DNA of 5,106 nt from Hadesarchaea archaeon (lineage in GTDB: Archaea; Hadarchaeota; Hadarchaeia; Hadarchaeales; Hadarchaeaceae), in the NCBI GenBank assembly GCA_014361095.1, contig JACIWF010000076.1:1-5106 (forward strand). The letters run 5' to 3'. The position numbers and the translations under genes were made by a program. Position 1 is the stretch's first letter. Every line of letters starts with the position of its first letter. This document shows, piece by piece, positions 1-5,106 of the stretch. The notes below the pieces were generated by a model that did not search any database, had not been told where the DNA came from, and was given only the letters and a program-made list of their open reading frames with translations.

Positions 1-53
1 GGATACCTTCCGGTCCGCTTTGTGCAAGAAGTTTTCAATTAGAGGATTATAAA

Positions 54-521
54 ATGTGGGTCAACCCAGCATCACAACTCTATATAACTCAACAAGACAA
101 AATGAACAAGGTGATTGATTTGAGAGCCAAGATCGGATTGGCAATTTCTATAATAGCGATTGTAATTATTATCGGTGCAATTTACGCCATTTATTTTGCC
201 GGATCTCAGGGCACAGATCTGGAAGCTAAGGCTAGAGACTTTGTTCTTCTTCTGAAAGAGGGCAGGTTCGATGAAGCACACGGGCTCTTCAACGAGCAGA
301 TGGTCGCGGCCATAAGCGTGGACCAGCTCGAGGCAATCTGGAATGGTGTCATCGGTGAGGTTGGGGGGTACAAGGGCATCACTGGAACGAGGGTAGCGAC
401 CGAGTCAGGATATCAGGTAGTGTACGTTACCACGGAGTTTGAGAGAGCCTCGCTCGATGTAAAAGTGGTGTTTGATGGAGCGTCAAAGGTTGCAGGGCTC
501 TGGTTTTTTCCCAAAGGCTAG
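54..521 (+). CDS. DUF3887-domain membrane-anchored protein, N-terminal part of a DUF3887-alpha/beta hydrolase split by a frame change
   Basis: This 155-residue frame starts with a short polar segment, then one hydrophobic helix at about residues 27-48 (rich in Ile, Ala and Val) that should anchor the protein in the membrane. Residues 55-154 follow as a small alpha+beta domain resembling DUF3887: an amphipathic start (LEAKARDFVLLLKEGRFDEA), a GRF-type turn, and a closing strand ending VAGLWFFPK. In the family this domain normally runs straight into an alpha/beta hydrolase, and here the next frame continues exactly that way (FFPKASYTPPAYADP). The TAG at 519-521 therefore looks like a premature stop caused by a one-base frame change. 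The start at 54 has an AGAGGA ribosome binding site at 41-46. An ATG at 102 (MNKVIDL) would also keep the helix but has no clear site. The DUF3887 role is not known; it may be a substrate or partner-binding module outside the membrane. Family assignment is from recall of sequence pattern. Confidence 0.7.
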   Translation: MWVNPASQLYITQQDKMNKVIDLRAKIGLAISIIAIVIIIGAIYAIYFAGSQGTDLEAKARDFVLLLKEGRFDEAHGLFNEQMVAAISVDQLEAIWNGVIGEVGGYKGITGTRVATESGYQVVYVTTEFERASLDVKVVFDGASKVAGLWFFPKG

Positions 522-1452
522 CTACACTCCCCCAGCATACGCCGATCCTGAGCTATTCACGGAGGAGGAAATCTTCATTGGAGCCGAGGGTTGGGAGCTG
601 CCGGCTACTTTGACCGTGCCAAAAGGAAACGGCCCGTTCCCTGCTGTGGTCCTCGTGCACGGCTCTGGACCCCATGACAGGGATGAAACCATCGGTCCCA
701 ACAAGCCCTTCAAGGATCTGGCCTGGGGATTGGCCAGCAGAGGGATCGCGGTGCTCCGGTTCGAGAAAAGGACAAGACAATATCCAACCAAATGCGCCGA
801 GATGATTGAAAGCTTTACCGTTGAGGATGAGACGATCGATGATGCTTTGGCGGCGGTTGAAGCGCTTCGCAGAGACGAAAGGATTGATCACGAAAGGATT
901 TTTGTCATCGGGCATAGTTTGGGCGGAATGCTTGCGCCACGGATAGGCGTTCGGGATGGAAAGCTGGCCGGGCTGATCCTTTTAGCCGCCAATTCTAGGA
1001 ATCTTCCGGACATTATTTTGGAGCAAGTTCAATATCTTGCCTCCTTGGATGGGAAGATAGACGACACAGAGGCCAAGCAGATAAAAGAAACGGAAGAGAT
1101 CGTTAGGAAGATTAAAGAGCTCGACATCGCAGACGGGGAGATAGTGCTTGGGGCTTCCAGGGCTTACTGGGAGGACCTGATGGCTTACGATCCCGTAGCG
1201 ACCGCAGAGAAGCTTGACCTACCGATGCTGATTCTGCAGGGAGGACGGGACTATCAAGTTACTCTGGATGACTTTAACGGTTGGAAAGAGAGGTTGGCTG
1301 GGCGGGAAAATGTGACTTTCAAGCTCTATGAAGATCTCAACCATCTTTTCATGTCTGGAAGCGGTTTGTCCAGTCCCGCCGAGTATCAGATTGCCGGCCA
1401 CGTTGATCAAACCGTGGTCGAGGATATAGCGGAATGGATAAGGTCGCACTAG
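475..1452 (+). CDS. Alpha/beta hydrolase (serine hydrolase, COG1073-like), C-terminal part of the DUF3887-hydrolase
   Basis: A complete alpha/beta hydrolase domain is visible. The oxyanion-side motif VVLVHGSGPHDRDETIGPNK begins near residue 58. The nucleophile elbow is GHSLGG, with Ser at codon 916-918. The acid is in LILQGGRDYQ, with Asp at 1249-1251, and the base is in YEDLNHLF, with His at 1342-1344. All three triad residues are present, so the domain should be catalytically able. It is probably an esterase or acyl/peptidase-type hydrolase, but the substrate cannot be read from sequence. A helical lid lies between the nucleophile and the acid (about residues 175-240, charged and Lys/Glu rich). 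An ATG at 475 follows a GGTG at 467-470, so independent translation is possible. More likely the true protein is the 54-1452 fusion of about 465 residues, because the residues upstream of FFPK in this frame (MERQRLQGSG) look unlike the family while the other frame matches it. In the fusion the domain would sit outside the membrane. Confidence 0.85.
   Translation: MERQRLQGSGFFPKASYTPPAYADPELFTEEEIFIGAEGWELPATLTVPKGNGPFPAVVLVHGSGPHDRDETIGPNKPFKDLAWGLASRGIAVLRFEKRTRQYPTKCAEMIESFTVEDETIDDALAAVEALRRDERIDHERIFVIGHSLGGMLAPRIGVRDGKLAGLILLAANSRNLPDIILEQVQYLASLDGKIDDTEAKQIKETEEIVRKIKELDIADGEIVLGASRAYWEDLMAYDPVATAEKLDLPMLILQGGRDYQVTLDDFNGWKERLAGRENVTFKLYEDLNHLFMSGSGLSSPAEYQIAGHVDQTVVEDIAEWIRSH
501..521 (+). 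other. Frame-change site joining DUF3887 and hydrolase frames (T6-C3-A3 tract)
   Basis: The upstream frame reads W-F-F-P-K-G-stop through a run of six T, three C and three A (504-515). Dropping one base in this tract gives W-F-F-P-K-A-S-Y-T-P-P, which continues into the hydrolase without any loss of family similarity. The needed change is +1 (or -2). This can be a real single-base insertion, a homopolymer sequencing or assembly error in the T run, or programmed or transcriptional slippage. A +1 slip of the Pro codon from CCC to the overlapping CCA would also yield the same protein. Sequence alone does not decide between these. Confidence 0.75.
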
Positions 1453-1551
1453 AGGCATGGTCGTGATCGGTTTTAAGCTTCGGTTTGGGAGCAGATGAAT
1501 TTCTTGAAATTTCATGGGAATGGGAACGAGATTAATGAAAATATTTGCTGG

Positions 1552-1570
1552 AATCGGCCATGGCCTGATT
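1552..1570. repeat. Imperfect inverted repeat in convergent intergenic gap
   Basis: AATCGGCC and GGCC-T-GATT flank an AT centre. The inner ten bases GGCCATGGCC (1556-1565) are a perfect palindrome, and the outer four pairs add a single bulged T at 1566. It lies between the convergent hydrolase and methylthiotransferase genes. It could contribute to a transcript end, but no T-run follows directly. A second near-palindrome (1495-1515, ATGAATTTC / GAAATTTCAT) lies 36 bases upstream. The rest of 1453-1637 shows no convincing gene. Confidence 0.4.
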
Positions 1571-1632
1571 TAGAGTTCAAGGGTAAAAATTGCTGCAATG
1601 TCCTGGGGTCGTGGCAGATTTTGGTGTCGCGA

Positions 1633-1650
1633 TTTTTTTAGATAATTTTT
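1633..1650 (+). terminator. Poly-T tract, candidate archaeal terminator for the hydrolase transcript
   Basis: Seven T at 1633-1639 and five more at 1646-1650 lie about 180 bases after the hydrolase stop, on the strand that would give U-runs in that transcript. Archaeal termination commonly uses U-rich stretches without a strong hairpin. The tract overlaps the end of the convergent gene, whose TAA uses two of these T positions on the opposite strand. The methylthiotransferase transcript would meet only a U5 run (about 1585-1589), a weaker candidate. Confidence 0.35.
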
Positions 1651-2912
1651 CCGCGCAAATAAGTGGTGGCCGCATCCAGGACTTCGACTTCCAATGATTT
1701 TCCCAACAAGTTTTCTGCTGAATTAATCACGATTGGTTTGTAGGCGAAGTTTCTACCGATCCAGCTCTGTCCCTTTCTGCCCCTCTCGTCAATCAGGCAC
1801 TCACCTTTCCAGCCTACCCATTTTTCATTTTTTTCCACCCAGATCTTTTTGCACAGGTTGAACAGTTCTTTAGACCTTTTCTTGATGACATCTCCCGGCA
1901 GCTGCTTGAGCCTTGAGGCCTCAACCCAGCGCCTTACGCCAAACTTGGACACGTTGGTGACATCCGGCTTGATTTTCTCTATTAGCTCCAGCGTTTGTCT
2001 GAAATCTGAGTCAGTCTCCCCAGGAAATCCAGTTATGATGTCGGTTGCCAATGTTATCTCTGGTATCTTTTTCCTGAATTCCTCCACAATTTCCACAAAG
2101 TCCTTCACTCCATAACCGCGCTTCATCAACCCTAGGATTTTATCCGATGCCGACTGGAGCGGGAGGTGGATGAACTTGAAAATTTTCGGGTTTTGGTAGG
2201 TCTCGATTAACGCGTCCAGCATATTCTTCACATACAGCGGGTTGATCATCCCAACACGAACGAAAAATTTTTCATCGATTTCACATACAGCCTTTAGCAG
2301 CTCCACCAAATTTGTCCCGATGTCAAAACCGTAACAACCGTTATCCAAACTGGTGAGCCAGATTTCCCTGCATCCATCGGCCAAGGCCCTTTTGACCTCT
2401 TCAACTATTTCCTTCAATGGATAGCTGTAGAGTTTGCCCCGATAGGGTTCATGGCAGTAGCTGCATTTCTGCAGACAGCCGCGGGCGATGGGGACAATGC
2501 CGATCACCGGGTTCCTTCTGCACCGCGGTAAGTTGAGCTTGGGCCCCCACTGATCCTCTAAGAAGACGACCTTTTTTCCTTCAAGAGCGCCTTTCGCGGC
2601 TTCGACTATTTTTCCAACGCAATCAGGCGCTAGAAGGGAGACGTTGGGATTCAACGTCTCAATTAACTTTCTGTCGGTTTTCACCATACAGCCGGCAACG
2701 ATTAAAGGCTTGTTGAGCTTTGTCATCATCTTGATCTTGTGGAGCATCTTGTTGAAAGTCGGAGATTTGACCACGCAGGTAAAAATTACATTTAGGTCGG
2801 ACTGTTCGAGGCTATCCACCAGCTCAAAGCCGGCTTGGACCAGCAGGCCTGCAGCGATTTCATAGTCGGCAACGTTTGAGCTGCAGCCGTGGACGGCTAA
2901 ATAGGCTTTCAT
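1638..2912 (-). CDS. tRNA (N6-threonylcarbamoyladenosine(37)) methylthiotransferase, archaeal e-MtaB/CDKAL1-like
   Basis: This is a MiaB-family radical SAM methylthiotransferase, predicted to add a methylthio group to t6A at position 37 of ANN-decoding tRNAs. From the ATG at 2912 it has 424 residues, normal for the family. The N-terminal UPF0004 domain has Cys10 (VHGCSSNVADYE), Cys46 (FTCVVKSPT) and Cys75 (VAGCMVK), which bind the auxiliary Fe-S cluster. The radical SAM domain has CxxxCxxC at Cys146, 150 and 153 (ARGCLQKCSYCHEP), followed by RGKLYSYP, TSLDNGCYGFDIG and TDIITGFPGET. A C-terminal TRAM domain (about 358-421) should bind tRNA. The TVK-like and SYP motifs favour the archaeal/eukaryal e-MtaB branch over MiaB or RimO. 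I chose ATG 2912 because GGTGG (2918-2922) is well spaced before it and family members begin M-K-x-Y. A GTG at 2921 would add three residues. Small departures such as HEPYRG in place of the usual K-x-ARG suggest a divergent lineage or paralogue. Confidence 0.92.
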   Translation of the reverse strand: MKAYLAVHGCSSNVADYEIAAGLLVQAGFELVDSLEQSDLNVIFTCVVKSPTFNKMLHKIKMMTKLNKPLIVAGCMVKTDRKLIETLNPNVSLLAPDCVGKIVEAAKGALEGKKVVFLEDQWGPKLNLPRCRRNPVIGIVPIARGCLQKCSYCHEPYRGKLYSYPLKEIVEEVKRALADGCREIWLTSLDNGCYGFDIGTNLVELLKAVCEIDEKFFVRVGMINPLYVKNMLDALIETYQNPKIFKFIHLPLQSASDKILGLMKRGYGVKDFVEIVEEFRKKIPEITLATDIITGFPGETDSDFRQTLELIEKIKPDVTNVSKFGVRRWVEASRLKQLPGDVIKKRSKELFNLCKKIWVEKNEKWVGWKGECLIDERGRKGQSWIGRNFAYKPIVINSAENLLGKSLEVEVLDAATTYLRGKII

Positions 2913-2917
2913 TCCTG

Positions 2918-2922
2918 CCACC
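2918..2922 (-). promoter_or_regulatory. Ribosome binding site deciding the methylthiotransferase start
   Basis: GGTGG on the minus strand ends five bases before the ATG at 2912. It overlaps the alternative GTG at 2921-2919, so it could not serve that start. This supports ATG 2912. Confidence 0.5.
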
Positions 2923-2954
2923 CATCCGTTTGGAAGATTTTATCGCGGTGCACT

Positions 2955-2966
2955 GTTTTTAATTGG
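2955..2966 (-). promoter_or_regulatory. Candidate TATA element for the methylthiotransferase gene
   Basis: The minus strand reads CCAATTAAAAAC. An archaeal TATA element centred here would place transcription start near 2934, giving a leader of roughly 20 bases that contains the GGTGG site. A second AT-rich match, GATAAAATC (2936-2944), would instead give an almost leaderless message. The two cannot be separated by eye. Confidence 0.3.
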
Positions 2967-3007
2967 TTGAGATTTTTGAATTCAATTTTGATTCTTAGGA
3001 ATATAAT

Positions 3008-3169
3008 TTGAAGCGTGGGGCCAAGGTTATCGAGCTTCATGAAGCTGGGGGGACGCTGAATAGATCGGAGTTTTGTGATGTTCAAGGGCACGTCTGGGCG
3101 GAGGATGGTGGAGCAATTGGTCCAAAGGCAGCTCATCCACTGATGTGGCCAGTGGCGCGTAAGATATAA
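3008..3169 (+). CDS. Possible 53-residue small protein in the divergent intergenic region (doubtful)
   Basis: A TTG-started frame begins L-K-R-G-A-K-V-I-E-L-H-E-A-G-G and stays open until TAA at 3167-3169. AGGA at 2997-3000 lies seven bases before the start. Composition over 3010-3160 is GC-richer than the AT-rich stretch just upstream and resembles the coding DNA of the window. Against it: the start is a weak codon, I recognise no family, no second Cys or motif is present, and its last codons overlap the TATA box of the next gene. It could equally be a non-coding leader or a decayed gene remnant. Function unknown. Confidence 0.2.
   Translation: MKRGAKVIELHEAGGTLNRSEFCDVQGHVWAEDGGAIGPKAAHPLMWPVARKI
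3033..3046. repeat. Perfect 14-nt palindrome, operator-like
   Basis: AGCTTCATGAAGCT is its own reverse complement, seven bases per arm with no spacer. It lies between the divergent methylthiotransferase and carbamoyltransferase genes, about 130 bases upstream of the latter's TATA box. A dimeric regulator could bind it, but the distance is long and no regulator gene is adjacent. Role inferred only from shape and position. Confidence 0.4.
3137..3155. repeat. 6-bp inverted repeat immediately upstream of the carbamoyltransferase promoter
   Basis: CCACTG (3137-3142) and CAGTGG (3150-3155) are perfect complements around a 7-base centre (ATGTGGC). The repeat ends eight bases before the TATA element at 3164. 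That position suits an activator or repressor site for the downstream gene. Six-base arms can also arise by chance. Confidence 0.35.
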
Positions 3170-3171
3170 AA
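3164..3171 (+). promoter_or_regulatory. Archaeal TATA box for the carbamoyltransferase gene
   Basis: ATATAAAA is a strong TATA-element match. Transcription would be expected to begin about 25 bases downstream, near 3190-3194. That excludes the ATG at 3185 from the message, but leaves GGTG (3194-3197) and the ATG at 3203 within or next to a short leader. This is the main reason for choosing 3203 as the start. Confidence 0.6.
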
Positions 3172-3202
3172 TGGGGCTTGACAAATGGCGGATGGTGTCT
3201 TT

Positions 3203-4225
3203 ATGGTTGAGCTTTATGGGAAGGACTTTATCACCACCCAAGAGTGGAGCGTTGAGGAACTCAGGCATGCTATCTCCGTGGCAAAGAAGTTGAGGGCGAT
3301 TGTTAAGAGTGGTGATCGGCCGCCAAGGGTTCTTGATCGTAAGAACTTCTTCATGCTCTTCTATGCCCCCTCGACGCGCACGCGTGGGGCCTTCGAGGCA
3401 GCCACCGCCATGTTGGGAGGACATCCAGCCTTCATCGATGTCTCCACGACTAGGATGGAGGAGGCGGTGAAGGACACGGCGAGGATGTACGACTCCTACG
3501 CGGATGGCATTGGCGTCAGAATTCTGGATAAATACATCGATTTTGTCTACGGCGCCGGTCTGAAGGTCGTTCGGGAGTTCGCCCGGGCCGCCAAGGTTCC
3601 GGTAATCAACATGGCCGACTGCACCTTCCACCCGACGCAGGGGCTCGGGGATATAATGACGATTGAGGAGGAGTTAGGCAAGCTGGAGGGCAAAAAGTAC
3701 ACCATCACCTGGGCCTACTCCAGCAAGCCCCGGGGAAGGTGCAGCATTCAGGAGGAGGTCCTGATTGCCACGAGGTTCGGTATGGATGTCACGCTTTCAC
3801 ATCCCGAGGGCTTTGAGATCGATCCCATGATAGTGGAATGGGCCAAGCAGAACGCGAAGGAGAGCGGGGGCAGCTTCGAGATCTGTCACGACTTTGAGGA
3901 GGGCCTCAGTGGCGCCAACGTTGTCTTTCCGCGGAGCTGGGGGACGGCGGAGTTCCTTAGAGTTGGTGCGAGCAGGTTCGGTGTTGAAAATGAGATCGCC
4001 ATCTACAAAAAGTACCGGGACTGGATGCTGGATCAGAGACACGTGGATGACCTGATGGCCAAGCCGGCGATTGTGACGCATGTTCTGCCGGTGATGCGCG
4101 GGGAGGAGGCCACCGACGCGGTCATGGACGGTCCGAACTCAGTGATTTATAAGCAGGCCGACGACAACTTCTACGCCAAGATGGCCACGCTGGCGCTGAC
4201 GATGGCTAAGGAAGTACCGCTGTGA
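3203..4225 (+). CDS. Aspartate/ornithine carbamoyltransferase family protein, knotted YgeW / N-acyl-ornithine type
   Basis: The protein transfers a carbamoyl group from carbamoyl phosphate to an amine acceptor, in the cytoplasm. It has 340 residues from ATG 3203 (346 from ATG 3185, which lies too close to the TATA box). The carbamoyl-phosphate site STRTR is at residues 57-61, followed by GAFEAATAMLGGH, DTARM and HPTQ (143-146). The second domain opens with TWAYSSKPRGR (169-179) in place of the GDxxNN pattern of true ornithine enzymes, then RFGMDVTLSHPEG (191-203) and PRSWG (243-247) instead of the ornithine SMG loop. These features fit the knotted branch that includes YgeW and N-acetyl/N-succinyl-ornithine carbamoyltransferases. 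The C-terminal LPVMRGEE (295-302) is nonetheless ornithine-enzyme-like. The acceptor is therefore open, and labels such as argF would be unsafe. No arginine or purine gene is adjacent to help. GGTG at 3194-3197 serves as ribosome binding site. Confidence 0.88.
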   Translation: MVELYGKDFITTQEWSVEELRHAISVAKKLRAIVKSGDRPPRVLDRKNFFMLFYAPSTRTRGAFEAATAMLGGHPAFIDVSTTRMEEAVKDTARMYDSYADGIGVRILDKYIDFVYGAGLKVVREFARAAKVPVINMADCTFHPTQGLGDIMTIEEELGKLEGKKYTITWAYSSKPRGRCSIQEEVLIATRFGMDVTLSHPEGFEIDPMIVEWAKQNAKESGGSFEICHDFEEGLSGANVVFPRSWGTAEFLRVGASRFGVENEIAIYKKYRDWMLDQRHVDDLMAKPAIVTHVLPVMRGEEATDAVMDGPNSVIYKQADDNFYAKMATLALTMAKEVPL

Positions 4226-4235
4226 GTTGAGGGCC

Positions 4236-5106
4236 TTAGGCACTTACCTCGCCGACGATTGGAATTTCACGGCCGCACCTCGGGCATCTGTTGTCCTTTA
4301 GTTTTGATTCCAGTAGCTCTAGTCCGTAGCGCCTGATAAGAAGTTCACCACAGCTGGGGCAGTAGGTGTTCTCATATTTGTGCCCCGGGACATTGCCGAT
4401 GTAGACGAACTCGAGCCCCTCGGCAATGGCGATGTTGTGTGCTCGCTCGAGTATCGACACAGGTGTCGGCGGTGCTTCAAAACGGTAGGCTGGATAGTAA
4501 GCGGTGAAGTGAAGCGGTGTATCCTTTCCAGCCTCACGGCAGTGACGCTTTGCCAGCTCTCGCAACTGTTCATCTCGATCGTTTACACCCGGGATGATCA
4601 GGTTGACCACCTCCAGGTGAATGCCGAGCTTCTTCGCTGCTCTCACGTTTCTCCAGACCAGCTCAACATCACCTCCGCAGTATTTCCGCACCACTTCTGC
4701 GTCCCCCTTGACGTCGATGTTGATTGCGTCGAGCCCTGCTTCATGGAGCATGCGGAGCGCTTCCGTGGTCATGTAACCGTTGCTGACAAAGGTGTTGTAG
4801 AGTCCCTGGGCGCGGGCTAATCTGAAAACATCGAGGGAGTATTCAAACATCAGCGAGGGTTCATTAAACGAGATGGACGTCCCCTGACAGCGCAATTTCT
4901 TCGTTTGTTGTACGAAATCTTTTGGGGAGATGTAGTTCGCCGATTTTGGATCCGGTGGTCTTTTGGAAATTTGCCAGTTCTGACACCAGGGGCACTCGAA
5001 GTTACAGCTCCAGCTACCGCAGGTAAGAGCGATGCTTCCCGGCCAGAAATGGTAAAAAGGTTTCTTTTCGATCGGGTTCGCAGATATTGAGGAGATATTG
5101 CCGTAG
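4236..5106 (-). CDS. amrS: AmmeMemoRadiSam system radical SAM enzyme AmrS (5' end beyond the window)
   Basis: The reading frame is open from the window edge to TAA at 4236-4238, giving 289 residues. About 40-60 N-terminal residues of a typical AmrS are missing. Just inside the edge it reads NPIEKKPFYHFWPGS, then the radical SAM cluster motif CNFECPWC (Cys codons 5006-5004, 4994-4992, 4985-4983) followed by QNWQIS. Next come SISFNEPSLMFEYSLD, FVSNGYMT, INIDVKGD, EVVNLIIPGVNDRDEQL, HFTAYYPAY and YIGNVPG, all in AmrS order. The C-terminus carries a zinc-ribbon-like pair CPSCG...CPRCG. A TTG at 4895 is an apparent start only: beginning there would remove the catalytic cysteines. AmrS occurs with AMMECR1 and Memo proteins in archaea and bacteria; its reaction is not settled. 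Neither partner is in view. It converges on the carbamoyltransferase with a 10-base gap. Confidence 0.93.
   Translation of the reverse strand, partial: YGNISSISANPIEKKPFYHFWPGSIALTCGSWSCNFECPWCQNWQISKRPPDPKSANYISPKDFVQQTKKLRCQGTSISFNEPSLMFEYSLDVFRLARAQGLYNTFVSNGYMTTEALRMLHEAGLDAINIDVKGDAEVVRKYCGGDVELVWRNVRAAKKLGIHLEVVNLIIPGVNDRDEQLRELAKRHCREAGKDTPLHFTAYYPAYRFEAPPTPVSILERAHNIAIAEGLEFVYIGNVPGHKYENTYCPSCGELLIRRYGLELLESKLKDNRCPRCGREIPIVGEVSA

Noticed and set aside
1..42. Possible tail of an upstream gene (frame 1 reads G-Y-L-P-V-R-F-V-Q-E-V-F-N then TAG at 40-42)
   Set aside because: Only 13 codons are visible and the other frames are also open for similar lengths, so a gene end cannot be claimed.
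504..515. Classical -1 programmed frameshift heptamer in the T6C3A3 tract
   Set aside because: The two frames are related by +1 (or -2), so a -1 slip would not join them. An indel or a +1 event is required.
553..915. 120-codon minus-strand open frame within the hydrolase
   Set aside because: It lies wholly inside the hydrolase domain, whose catalytic motifs are evident on the plus strand. No independent signal.
3010..3160. tRNA or riboswitch in the intergenic region
   Set aside because: A GTTCAAG-like stretch was seen but no matching stems or cloverleaf could be built, and no known riboswitch pattern was recognised.
3185..3202. ATG at 3185 as the carbamoyltransferase start
   Set aside because: The TATA box at 3164-3171 predicts transcription starting after 3185, and the GGTG at 3194-3197 fits ATG 3203. 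The extra six residues are not needed for family alignment.
2909..3631. 240-codon minus-strand open frame opposite the carbamoyltransferase
   Set aside because: It overlaps a clearly recognised gene on the other strand over more than half its length, has a low-complexity His/Arg/Pro-rich shadow composition, and shows no motif. It is an antisense shadow.
4380..4820. 146-codon plus-strand open frame opposite AmrS
   Set aside because: It is the antisense of conserved AmrS motifs. No start signal or family features.

Overview
The window looks archaeal. The reasons are a CDKAL1/e-MtaB-like tRNA methylthiotransferase, an AmrS (AmmeMemoRadiSam) gene, a good archaeal TATA element (positions 3164-3171) at the right distance from a start codon, and GGTG-type ribosome binding sites before several starts. 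I see no bacterial -35/-10 promoters. Base composition is near 50% GC. I cannot name a phylum from the sequence. Two of the families (DUF3887-hydrolase and YgeW-like carbamoyltransferase) are also common in bacteria, so the archaeal call is an inference.

Layout. Positions 54-1452 (+) hold a membrane-anchored DUF3887 segment followed by an alpha/beta hydrolase. In related proteins these are one polypeptide, but here a one-base frame change near 504-518 splits them into two overlapping reading frames. Positions 1453-1637 are a short non-coding gap between convergent genes, with small inverted repeats and poly-T runs. Positions 1638-2912 (-) encode the tRNA t6A methylthiotransferase. Positions 2913-3202 are a divergent promoter region with a perfect 14-nt palindrome, a 6-bp inverted repeat, a TATA box and a doubtful 53-codon reading frame. 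Positions 3203-4225 (+) encode a carbamoyltransferase of the knotted, YgeW/N-acyl-ornithine type. It is convergent, with a 10-nt gap, with an AmrS-like radical SAM gene at 4236-5106 (-) whose N-terminus lies beyond the window.

The genes do not form one operon: orientations are +, -, +, -. No shared pathway is evident. Two are radical SAM enzymes, one acting on tRNA and one of unsettled role. The carbamoyltransferase belongs to nitrogen or amino-acid metabolism with an undetermined acceptor. There is no mobile element, CRISPR array, rRNA or tRNA that I can support. The items most worth a second look are the frame break in the DUF3887-hydrolase gene, the unassigned substrate of the carbamoyltransferase, and the structured divergent intergenic region. 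I found no convincing new multi-gene system.
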